Shown here: piece by piece, positions 51,445 through 61,544 of the stretch
Layout of the letters: each line of letters opens with the position of its first letter
How positions within the stretch are numbered: the stretch's first letter is position 1
Source of the DNA: Bacilli bacterium
GTDB taxonomy: Bacteria > Bacillota_I > Bacilli_A > RF39 > UBA660
Length of the DNA stretch: 64,000 bases
Reading direction: 5' to 3'
Assembly (NCBI GenBank): GCA_022009835.1
Contig: CP091726.1
Coordinates: forward strand, 558,001 to 622,000
The notes under the pieces: model-generated
What the model was told of the DNA's origin: nothing
Seen by the model: the letters and a program-made list of their open reading frames with translations, nothing else
Databases searched by the model: none
Program-made: the position numbers and the translations under genes

Positions 51445-53767
51445 ATGGAAGGATTAAATAGACAAGAAGTAGAATATAGAGAAAATAATGGCTTATCAAA
51501 TGAAGAAAAAGTAAAATATACAAGAACAACTAAGCAAATAATATTATCAAATACTATTACTTTATTTAATATTTTAAATATATCATTAGTAGTACTTGTA
51601 TTAACAACAGGTTCACTACAAAATGCTTTGTTTGCAGGTACGATGATCTTTAATACCATTATTGCTATTTATCAAGAATTTAAATCAAAGAGAATATTAG
51701 AAAAATTAAAAGTAATAGAACAAGATACCGTTACAGTAATAAGAGAAGGTAAGAAAGAAGAAATACCTAAAGAAAAAATAGTAATAGATGATATCATTTA
51801 TCTTTCATCAGGAGACTCAGCCCTTGTAGATATGGAAGTCATCAAGTCAAGTAGTCTTGAAGTTGATGAATCCGTTATCACTGGAGAATCAGATGCCATT
51901 ATCAAAAGAAAAAATGATAAAATTATGTCTGGTTCTATTGTTACTAGTGGCACTGCTTATGCTAAAGTAATAAGTGTTGGTAAAGATAATTATGCTAGTA
52001 ATCTAATCAAAGAAGCTACTAGTATCAATGATAATTCATCATATTTACAAAGTACAATTAATAAAATATTAAAAATCATAACATTTCTAATTGTTCCTGT
52101 AGGTATTCTATTATTTATAAGTCAATATTTTAGTAGTGGTCAATCTTATAATGAAGCTATTTTATCTACAGTAGCTGGTATTATTGGTATGATACCTGAA
52201 GGATTAGTATTACTTACTTCAATTGCTTTAACCGCTGGTGTTGTTAAAATGGCTAAAAAAAATGTTGTTATTGAAAGATTACATGGAATAGAAATACTAT
52301 CATGTGTTGATGTTTTATGTCTTGATAAAACAGGAACTATAACAGATGGTACTATGGAAGTTGTAGATTTAATCAAATTAACTGAAAAAGAAGATATAGA
52401 AAATATTATAGCAAATATCAATACAGAAGAAGCCAATAACTCTACTGATAAAGCATTAAAGAAAAAATATGGTGTTAAGGATAGTTTAAAAGTAGAAGAA
52501 AGAATACCATTTTCTTCCGCCAAAAAGTGTAGTACTACTGTCATAGGGGGAGTTAAATACTATTTAGGAGCATTAGAATATATAACCGAGCAGAATATCG
52601 GTGATTATGAAGTGCTAGATAAATATGTAAAAAGGATATAGAATAATAACATTAGCCAAAGAAAAAAATACATTAGAAATTTTAGCTTTCGTTATTATTA
52701 AAGATAATATTAGACCAACAGCAGGAGATACCTTAAGATATTTTAAAGAACAATCTGTTGAAATAAAAATAATATCTGGAGATAACCCTAGTACTGTATC
52801 AAATATATTAAAACAATTAGATTTTGAAGGATATGATCGATATATAGAAGGAAAAGATTTACCTAATGATTATAATGAATTACAAAAAGTGGTTAAAGAT
52901 AAAACAATCTTTGGCAGAATGACACCAATTCAGAAACAAATGGTCATTAAAGCTTTAAAAGAAGAAAATACAGTTGGAATGATAGGAGATGGTGTAAACG
53001 ACATTCTAGCTTTAAAAGAAGCCGATTGTGGTATTGCATTAGGAAGTGGTGTAAGTGCCGCTCGTAGTGTCTCTGATGTTGTTTTAAAAACCGATGATTT
53101 TGCCGTTTTACCAAGTATAGTAAATGAAGGAAGAAGAGTAGTAAATAATATTGAAAGAGTAGCCTCAATGTATCTTATAAAAACAACATATTCCTTTTTA
53201 CTATGTCTTTTATCAATTGGTTTATCTCACGAATATCCATTCTATCCAATTCAGTTATCATTAATTAGTGCTACATGTGTCGGAATACCATCATTCTTTC
53301 TAGCTTTAGAACCTAATTATAATAAAGTAGGCAAAGACTTTTTAATGAAAGTATTTAAAAATGCTGTTCCTAATGGTATCACAGTAGTATTAAATATATT
53401 TATTATAATAATGTTTTTGTAGTATCTTTAATAAGAGTTTTGAAAGTTATCGTTTAGTAGTAGTAACATTAACGGGTTTTTATTACTTTAAGACTTTTTA
53501 TATACAATATGTAAGCCACTTAATTTGTGGCGTAAAAATATTACTAATTTTTTTGTAGTATATCATTTTTTTGAACTACAAATTTTACTTCCAGACTTGT
53601 TTTTTTAGTCTCAAAGATTTGATATAGTAAGTATTATCTTTATTGCCACTCTTGCCTTTATTGATACCTATATAATAGATTTTTTAAGTGAATTATTTGA
53701 AAAAATAGTTATAAAAATAAGAGAGGTAAAGAATGGAAAAAAGAAAAAAGAAAGTAAACTATCTTAA
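51445..53767 (+). CDS. P-type cation-transporting ATPase (CtpE-like), frameshifted
   Basis: About 770 aa. Actuator domain SVITGESDAI (TGES), membrane motif GMIPEGLVLLTS in M4, phosphorylation site CLDKTGTITDG, nucleotide domain ISGDNPSTV, and hinge MIGDGVNDILALKEADCG. The M4 sequence PEGL with an N-terminal LSNEEK region resembles the CtpE group (calcium uptake in mycobacteria); ion specificity here is inference. Breaks near 52635 and 53420, then several in the last helices up to 53767. RBS AGGAGG. The C-terminus overlaps a small ORF. Confidence 0.82.
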
Positions 53768-53855
53768 AATATTATGGGTAAGTGGTATATATATTGCCCT
53801 AATAATAATATTAGTATTAGTCGTAATATTTAAAGTTAAATATGAAGGAAGATGA
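53733..53855 (+). CDS. Small single-helix membrane protein
   Basis: 40 aa: MEKRKKKVNYLKILWVSG, then a helix IYIALIIILVLVVIFKV and a short tail. It has its own RBS (GAGAGGT) and sits between the ATPase end and obgE, 4 bases before the obgE ATG. No family recognised. Confidence 0.55.
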   Translation: MEKRKKKVNYLKILWVSGIYIALIIILVLVVIFKVKYEGR

Positions 53856-53859
53856 TTAT

Positions 53860-55141
53860 ATGTTTGTAGATGAAGTATTATTAAAAGTAGAGGCCGGTAG
53901 TGGAGGTAATGGTTGCATGGCTTACCGAAGAGAAGCCTGTGTTCCAATGGGTGGACCATTTGGTGGTAATGGTGGCAAAGGAGCAGATATTATTTTTAAA
54001 GCTGATGGTGGCCTAAAGACATTGATAGATTTGAGATATCAAAAGAAAATTAAAGGAAATAATGGTGAAAATGGCGAAGGTAAAAATAAATATGGTAGTA
54101 ATAGTGAGGACTTAATTGTCAAAGTACCAGTAGGAACTACTGTTAAAGATGCCGATACTGGCGTTGTAATAGCAGATCTTACCAAGAATGGTGAGATGGC
54201 TACGATAGCCTATGGAGGTAGAGGTGGAAGAGGTAATGTAAGTTTATCTTCTCGTAGTAATCCTTGTCCATCATATGCTGAAAATGGTGAACCAGGAGAA
54301 GTAAGAAATATCAAAGTTGAACTTCGTATGATAGCGGATGTAGGCTTAGTAGGAATGCCATCAGTAGGAAAAAGTACCATCCTTTCTATGATATCTAATG
54401 CTAATCCTAAAATAGCAGATTACCATTTTACTACTTTATCTCCTAATCTAGGAGTAGTTAAAACTAAAGACAACACTTTCGTAGTAGCGGACCTTCCTGG
54501 TTTGATTGAAGGGGCTAGTGAAGGAGTAGGACTAGGACATAAGTTTTTAAAACATATTGAAAGAACAAAGATTATTGCTCATGTTATAGATATGGCTGGT
54601 ACTGAAGGTCGTGATCCTTATGAAGATTATGTTGCTATAAGAAAGGAATTAGAAACCTTTAGTCCTAAATTATTAACTAAAGAAGAAATAATTATTGCTA
54701 ATAAAATGGATGGTGACAAGGCTAAAAGGAAAATTTAGAAACCTTTAAGAAGAAAAATAAATAATAAAAAAATATTTATGAAGTAACGGCTTTAATTAAT
54801 GAAGGATTAGATGAAGTCATAAATAAATTATCTGAACTTACTAAATCTATTGAAGATACTAATTTATATGATGATGAAGTAGTAGAAAGTCATGTATTAT
54901 ATAAGTTTAAGAAAGAAAAAAACCATTTACTATAATTAAAGATAAAGATGTTTATGTAATAAAAAGGTGATGCAGTTGAAAAAAACTATTTAGAATGACT
55001 AACTTCAATACAGAAGAAGCTTATGAAAGATTCTCTAACAAGATTAGAAGAATGGGTGTTGATGATGAGTTAATAAAAATGGGTATCAAAGAAGGAGATA
55101 TTGTTAGAATATTTGATTTTGAATTTGAATGGACAAGATAA
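53860..55141 (+). CDS. obgE: GTPase ObgE, frameshifted
   Basis: Essential ribosome-associated GTPase. About 425 aa with three domains: glycine-rich Obg fold (VEAGSGGNGCMAYRREA, GGRGGRGNVS), G domain (G1 GMPSVGKST, G2 ADYHFTTLSPNLG, G3 VADLPGLIEGASEG, G4 IIANKMD), and a C-terminal OCT domain (NTEEAYERFSNKIRRMGVDDEL ending IFDFEFEW in part). Start at ATG 53860 (MFVDEVLLKV) with AAGGAAGATG upstream. Breaks near 54735, 54765, 54920 and 54965 are in A-runs. Confidence 0.93.
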
Positions 55142-55170
55142 CCTCTAATAAGAGTTTATCTTGTTTTTTT
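55134..55170 (+). terminator. Terminator of obgE
   Basis: CAAGATAA pairs with TTATCTTG; seven T follow. It overlaps the stop codon. Confidence 0.85.
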
Positions 55171-55354
55171 CATAAGTCCATAAGGCCCTCTGTTGTATGG
55201 GTAAGCCTATTTTTCTTTTTTTATGACAAAAATAGTACTTTTTTATTTTATTTAAATAATATATATTGACAAAGTATGAAAAAAATAAATTAGAATAGAA
55301 AAACATATTACTGAAGCATAATATTTTATCACAATACTAGGGGGTGATGATAGA
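55171..55354 (+). other. Intergenic region with hairpin and promoter
   Basis: CCATA/TATGG hairpin (55180-55200) followed by T-rich sequence; then TTGACA (55265) with TAGAAT about 19 bases on, a likely promoter for the foldase gene. Confidence 0.4.
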
Positions 55355-56492
55355 ATGTCAAAAGATAGGAGCAAAGTAATAAAAAAAGAAAAGAGGAAAA
55401 AAATGGGTAAATTAAAAGACAATAGCATCTTAAAAAAAATATTATAGTTTTTGTGTAAAAATTACATCAAAAAATATTCAAAATAGTAATCACTGCTTTA
55501 GTAGTAGTGCTACTAATACTATTAAGTATTAGTATGATAAATAATGCTAAACTTAATAAAAAAGTAATAACTATTAATGGAGAAGACTATACTAGAAGTG
55601 ATTTTTATGGTATATTTCTATTCAGTAAAATATAATTATTTTGGAGGTAATAATACCAATATCTCAAAAGAGAATCTAAAGGTAATATATGATGCTGAAA
55701 ACAACATAACTGTTTTTGACCACTTAAAGAGTAGAACTCTACAAGAAATTGAAACAAGTGCTGCTGTTAAGAAGTATGCAAGTGATAATAATATTGAACT
55801 TAATAGAGAAGACTATAAAATAATAAAAGAGCAAAAAGAAGCATTTATTAAAAAGATTAGGTGGAAAAAAATAAGTTTAATAAAAATATTAAAAAAAGAA
55901 CAATACTACTGAAAAAAAATCATATAATAAAATGGCTGAAACAGATAGGTTATATAACAAAAATAGTTACTAAACTATATGGTAAAGATAAGAGATATGA
56001 TTTAACTGAAGAAGAAGTAAATGTTGCTTTAGAAAACTATAATAATGAGTACTATAAGATAGAACAGATAATACTTACAACTATTGACATAACTACTAGA
56101 AAAAGTTTATCAGATACCGAAATTAATCAAAAAAAGACATTAGCAGATACAATATATAATTTAGCTACCAACGGAGATGACTTTGAAGAATTAATAAGGA
56201 AATATAGTGAAGATGCTGTTGATAAGGAACCACCATACTATGTATATTACAAAAAAGGTGAATTACTAGATGAAATAGAAGAGGCTATAGTGAAACTAGA
56301 CAACAATAATGTGAGCTTAATTCAAACTAAATATGCTTTTCATATTGTCAAAAGATTAGAGTTAGATGATAGTAAATATGAAGAATATTTAGATACATTA
56401 AGAGAAGAAAAAAAGCATTAAAAGCATTAAATGATACCCTAGGAGATTTGAAAATAATCTATCATGATGCTTATAAAAAAATAAAATTATAG
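55355..56492 (+). CDS. PrsA-like membrane-anchored peptidyl-prolyl isomerase, frameshifted
   Basis: About 375 aa. A Lys-rich cytosolic start, a membrane helix (IVITALVVVLLILLSISMI), a SurA-N-like chaperone region (NGEDYTRSDFMVYFYS), and a parvulin-like domain: YYKIEQIIL, TNGDDFEELIRKYSED and YAFHIVKRLE. It would assist folding of exported proteins such as the surface proteins here. No lipobox Cys, so it is a membrane-anchored rather than lipoprotein form. Breaks near 55425-55460, 55600, 55862, 55905 and 56410. RBS GGGGTGAT. Confidence 0.72.
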
Positions 56493-56506
56493 AAGGAGTA
56501 TGTTTT

Positions 56507-58288
56507 ATGGAGAAGTCAAAACAAAAAGAAACAAACAATAAGACATTAGCTATAATAATTACTGTAATTGTAGCTATTATACTAGTAGGAGTTGGTATAC
56601 TACTATTTAGACAATTTAAGTTTATGCCAAATGCTACTAACGAAGTATTAGATGAAGTTGGGTCAACTACATTAAGTATTAAAAAGAATAGTAAAAGTCT
56701 AACTGATTCAATACTTGAAGATTTATCTAAAAAAAGATGAAACACTAAATACTATAGTAAATAATGGTGAAAAGTATTATAATAATATTTATAATAGAAT
56801 AGTTATTGCTGAAAATCAAATTAAAAAAACAGTAGAAGAAAAAGCTGAAGATATTAATAATAATATCAACAACACTAGAGAAGATTTAAATAATAATATC
56901 AACAACACTAGAGAAGATTTAAATAATAATATCAACAACACTAGAGAAGATTTAAATAATAATATCAACAACACTAGAGAAGATTTAAATAATAATATCA
57001 ACAACACTAGAGAAGATTTAAATAATAATATTAATAATACAAGAAATGATTTAAATAATAATATTAATAATACAAGAAATGATTTAAATAATAATATTAA
57101 TAATACAAGAAATGACTTAAATAATAATATTAATAATACCAGAAATGACTTAAATAATAATATTAATAATACAAGAAATGATTTAAACAATAATATTAAT
57201 AATACAAGAAATGACTTAAATAATAATATTAATAATACAAGAAATGACTTGAATAATAATATTAATAATACAAGAAATGATTTAAATAATAATATTAATA
57301 ATACAAGAAATGATATTAATGATACAATTGAAGCAGCAAGGGCAAATATTAATACAAACACTAATAATGGTGTAGATAGTATTAATAAAAATATTAACGA
57401 TACAAGAAATAACATTAATGGAACAATCGAAAGTGCAAGATCAAATATCAACACAAATACTAATAATGGTGTAGATAGTATTAATAAAAATGTTAATGAT
57501 ACAAGAAATAACATTAATAGAATAATTGAAGCATCAAGATCAAATATCAACACAAATACTAATAATGGTGTAGATAGTATTAATAAAAAAATGTTAATGA
57601 TACAAGAAATAACATTAACGGAACAATTGAAGCGGCAAGATCAAATATCAACACAAACACTAATAATGTTAAAGAAGAAATAATTACAAAAATTACTGAA
57701 GTATCAACACTAATGGGAAATAGATTTGATGATGTAGACAATTCATTAAGTACATTATCTGAAGAGTTAAGTACTAATACTAATTCAATTATTAGTTCTA
57801 TTGGAACAAAAGCAAGTGAAATTCAAACTTCTTTAAGTAAAATAGAGGAAAACTTAAGTACAGTTATGACAAATGTAGAAAGCAATTTAAGTGGAGTTGC
57901 TTCTACTGTAGAAAGTAATTTAGCAGGTTTAATTGAAGCTAAACATAGTTCATTAACTGAAGATATTACTGCTATTTCAACTAAAAATAGGAACAAAAAG
58001 ATGATACTAAAACTGAAGAAACATTATTTGGAAAAAAACAGCGTTATTACTAGAAAAAAAGTACAAAATGTTGGAAATATGGTTTATAAAGTTTATACTG
58101 GAACTGTATCTGCTAACGACAAATTAGATGAAGTTTTAGTAAATACTAATATTAATGCTTTAGATGATACTGCTACTGCATATATTACAAGTAAATTTAA
58201 TGAATATAGAAATGCTCCATCAGGAGACAAATCTTATATCATTGAAGAATTAGTTACTTGGTTAAGAGATAATGGTTATGCTAAATAA
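56507..58288 (+). CDS. Membrane-anchored right-handed coiled-coil repeat protein, frameshifted
   Basis: About 590 aa. One membrane helix (LAIIITVIVAIILVGVGILLF), then 14 tandem 11-residue units of NNINNTREDLN/NNINNTRNDLN type, then four longer units (about 33 residues) containing NTNNGVDSINKN and INGTIEAARSN, a Ser/Thr-rich coiled coil (SSIGTKASEIQTSLSKIEE), and a C-terminal domain with NMVYKVYTGTVSANDKL and IIEELVTWLRDNGYAK. Eleven-residue periodicity predicts a right-handed coiled-coil stalk. Breaks near 56730, 57590 and 57985. It follows the PrsA-like gene by 14 bases. Function unknown; perhaps a surface stalk. Confidence 0.65.
56862..57317 (+). repeat. 33-bp tandem repeats, 14 copies
   Basis: In-frame 33-bp units inside the coiled-coil gene. 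The first five carry CTAGAGAAGAT and are virtually identical; the next nine carry AGAAATGA and vary by a few bases. The two blocks suggest two rounds of expansion. Copy number may vary between strains. Confidence 0.9.
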
Positions 58289-58362
58289 TTTAGTAAAAAC
58301 TATTGAAAAATATTAACTATGATAAAAATAATAATGTCTTTTTAAAAAGGCATTATTATTAT

Positions 58363-58439
58363 GGCCTGTTGGTGAAGTGGCTTAACACATTGCCCTCTCA
58401 AGGCAACATTCATGGATTCGAATTCCATACAGGTCACCA
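58363..58439 (+). tRNA. tRNA-Glu (CUC)
   Basis: 77 nt with encoded CCA. Acceptor GGCCTGT pairs with ACAGGTC (one G-U pair). Anticodon arm TTGCC-CTCTCAA-GGCAA reads CUC. T-arm GATTCGAATTC. A long A/T hairpin (AATAATG/CATTATT) just upstream ends the preceding gene. Confidence 0.9.
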
Positions 58440-58449
58440 GTTGATTATT

Positions 58450-58481
58450 AGTCCTTATTTTATAGGGACTTTATTTTTTTC
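58450..58481 (+). terminator. Terminator of tRNA-Glu
   Basis: AGTCC/GGACT stem followed by a T-rich tail. Confidence 0.75.
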
Positions 58482-58536
58482 TTGCATTATTGCTAGTAAT
58501 ATTGTATAATACTTGATACCTTGGGGAGGAATGTTA

Positions 58537-59465
58537 ATGAAAGAAATATGTCTTGATGTTAAAGATAATATAAAAATATATGCTACTCCAATATTAGTAA
58601 GACAATCTGTAAAAGAAGATTTTACTAATATAGATATAAAATATCGTAAACAGGTTGAAGATTTTTTTATCGGATATTAAGTCTGAATGTTAAAACAGAG
58701 TATTTAAATGCCTTCTTTAATAATATTAAAAAAATGTAAGAATAAAAAAAGTGTTTTTGATAGGATTATTCTATAGTGCAATTTACGATGGGACTTATGC
58801 CAGTTACGATATAACAAAGAACAAAATTTTTCTATATCAAGAAGAATTAAGTGGTGTTGATTTTTTTATCATGAACTATTGCACCTTTCTAGTAGTATTC
58901 GTAATCCTAAAAATAATATGTATTATTGTGGCTTTTCTCAAAATAGTAGTAAAACAACATTAGGAAATGCTATTAATGAAGGCTATACTGAATATTTATG
59001 TTCAAATATATTTGAAGTAGATAATGATAGTTATTATCAATATGAAATGGTTGTGGCCAAACTACTTGAAATGATTGTTGGTAAAAATAATATGCAGAAA
59101 TTATATTTCAATGCTGATTTATATAATTTAGTCAATTTATTAACTAATGTAAATACATTACTAAGAATAAAGAACTTTCTATTTAAAAACAGATTATATA
59201 TTAGATAAAAGGGATAGTAGTAATACTAAAATAAATGAAAAAGTTATTAGATATATGTTTGATGTTAATTTCTTTCTTATTGAAACATATCGAAATCTAT
59301 TATTAAAAATATACGAAAATAAAAAAATAAGTATTAATGAATTATTTTTATTCATATAAACAGTTTATGGAAAATATAAATATGCTATTAGATATTGATT
59401 TACCAATGGATAAAGATGTATTAAGATCAAATATAAATGATACTGATTTTTATGCACATGATTAA
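58537..59465 (+). CDS. Putative zinc metallopeptidase (HExxH-type), frameshifted
   Basis: About 300 aa. Joined frames give FYHELLHLSSS, an HExxH zinc motif, followed about 30 residues later by AINEGYTEYL, supplying the Glu ligand as in gluzincin-type enzymes. An upstream segment YDITKNKIFLYQEEL is strand-like. No signal peptide, so cytoplasmic as read. Start ATG 58537, six bases after GGGGAGGA. Breaks near 58665, 58705, 58735, 58870, 59190 and 59350. Substrate unknown. The stop abuts the convergent ylbJ-like gene. Confidence 0.5.
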
Positions 59466-59467
59466 AA

Positions 59468-60409
59468 TTAGAAAATTAATTTAAATATTAAGAAAGATGT
59501 CAAGGAAGATATTACTAAATGTAATAATCTTCCTTTTAAATAATTAGTATATGGAATATCATCAATAACGGAGGCAACCTGAAGATGTATAGATAAGCCA
59601 CCAAAAGATATAATAGCGGTTGATAATACTACTTTATAAATATCACAAATTAAAAGATTAGATAGTGAAGATAATCCCATTGTCATTTCAAGAGTACCCT
59701 TGACAAAAGTTTCTAAATAAACATTCAAATCAAATATATGACATATTAGAGTACTAATAATCAAAAAAGAAGTAACTGTTCCAGATACCATGAGAAGGGT
59801 ATTAATACTTTTTTTAATACTACTGGAAAATATCGTAGTAAAAACTTTGACTTTTTATTATTTTTTTAGATATATAATTATCCTTAGTAGGATGGTTTTT
59901 TTATTTCTTAATATTACTCCTATTAAAAAAAGCAGAAAGAACATGACTAATAAGGATAATAATACCAAAAGAATTATTTTTTAAATAGAATATTCCAATT
60001 GTTTGGAGAATGAATAAAGGATTAGCAAAATGGGCAAATAAAAGTAAATGACTTGCTTCTTCTTTACTTATTAACTTCAAATCATAAGATGTTTTAATAG
60101 CGGTTCCATTTGATGGGAAGCCCGCAATTAAAGAAATAAATAAAACTAAAAACAGCTTCTTTACTTATATTGAATATTTTTAGATATAATATTAGTTATT
60201 TTTATCAGGTATAAAAAGAAATAAAATTATAATTTATTAAGATATCTGATAAAAATAAACATTGGTAGCATTGAAGGAACTAAAGTGTTGAACCAAATAT
60301 AAAAAAAGAAGTAATAATGGTATTAGATACAATTTCCTTGTTAAATAAAATTAATATAAGTATAATAAAAGTTATCATTACAATAATTAAATTAGAATAT
60401 TTTTTTCAT
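59468..60409 (-). CDS. ylbJ: YlbJ-like sporulation integral membrane protein, frameshifted
   Basis: About 310 aa with eight or more helices. Recognisable YlbJ segments: IWFNTLVPSMLPMFIFSD, LIAGFPSNGTAIKTS, LLLFAHFANPLFILQTIG, and SFGGLSIHLQVASVIDD near the C-terminus. YlbJ is needed for spore formation in Bacillus and belongs to the nucleoside-recognition (Gate) transporter-like family. Many A/T-run breaks. In Bacillus it neighbours ylbL; here ylbL/sepM lies divergently next to it, supporting the assignment. Confidence 0.75.
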
Positions 60410-60458
60410 AATTAAATATATGATATAACATAGGAAAAAAGAAGGAGATAGATATTAT

Positions 60459-61449
60459 ATGAAAATAAAAAAAATTTTAAAAGAAAATTATACATTTATA
60501 ATATTTATGATATTAATAGTATTGTTCTTTAATATCAAATTACCATATTATATAATGGCACCAGGAGGAACAATAAATATAACTGATAGAGTAGTAATGG
60601 AAAACTATCATAAGAATAAGACTGGTAGTATAAATATGTTATATGTAAGTGAATATGAAGGAACACCAGCATCACTATTAATGGCTAAACTAAAGGGTTA
60701 TGATATTGAAACCAATACTGAAAGACAAATATCCAATGAATCAGTAAAGGAAATAAATGAAAGAAATAAAATCATGCGAAATAATTCTTTGGATATTGCT
60801 ACAATGGTAGCCTATACTGAAGCAGGTAAAAATATCAGTATTAAAGATAAAAGAAATGTTGTAATAGCCAAAACTACTAATAACGGATTAGAAGTAGGAG
60901 ATATTATTTTATCAGTAGATAATACTTTATGTGATGGTGTAGAGGATATAAGAAAAATAATAAATAGTAAAAAAAATGTTAATGATACTATTACCTTTTA
61001 AAGTATTAAGAAATAATAAAGAAAAAGAAATATCTAGTAAGATATTAATGGAAAATAATACTAAAGTAGTGGGAGTAATAATCGTAACTGAATATGATTA
61101 TGAAACAGATCCTAAAATAGATATAAAATTTAAAAATAGTGAAAGTGGTGCTTCGGGAGGTCTTATGTTGACACTTACTATATATAGTGCTATAACCGAT
61201 GAAGACATTATTAATGGAAGAAAAATAGCGGGAACTGGGACCATATCTGCTGATGGAACAGTAGGAGAAATAGATGGCGTTAAATATAAAATAATGGGAG
61301 CCGCTAAAAATAATGTTGATATAGTATTTGTTCCAAGTAGTAATTATGAAGAAGCTATTATGACTAAGAACAAATATAACTATGATTTAGAAATTGTAAG
61401 AGTAGATACCTTTAAAGAAACAGTAGATTACTTAAAAAAATGTAAATAA
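60459..61449 (+). CDS. PDZ and Lon-like S16 protease (SepM/YlbL), frameshifted
   Basis: About 330 aa. One N-terminal helix (TFIIFMILIVLFFNI), YYIMAPGGTINI as in the family, a PDZ domain (NNGLEVGDIILSVD), and a Lon-type catalytic domain with Ser in SGASGGLML and Lys in GVKYKIMGAAK, the Ser-Lys dyad. In streptococci SepM trims a signalling peptide outside the cell; in Bacillus YlbL acts in division control after DNA damage. One break near 60995. RBS AAGGAGA. Confidence 0.85.
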
Positions 61450-61479
61450 AGATTATTGATAATTCAGTAATCTTTTTTT
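61448..61479 (+). terminator. Terminator of sepM/ylbL
   Basis: AAAGATTA/TAATCTTT, then a T-run. Confidence 0.85.
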
Positions 61480-61490
61480 CTATTTTAATA

Positions 61491-61520
61491 TTGATAAGAA
61501 CACCTCTAATATGTTATAAT
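61491..61520 (+). promoter_or_regulatory. Promoter of mutS
   Basis: TTGATA, 18 bases, TATAAT; 24 bases before the mutS ATG. Confidence 0.75.
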
Positions 61521-61544
61521 ATAAGGGCAAAGAAGGTAGTAAAA

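Noticed and set aside
56862..57317. CRISPR array
   Set aside because: Units are back-to-back 33-bp in-frame coding repeats with no spacers.
56816..57553. Leu/Ile/Phe-rich minus-strand frame
   Set aside because: It is the reverse reading of the 33-bp repeats; no independent start signal.
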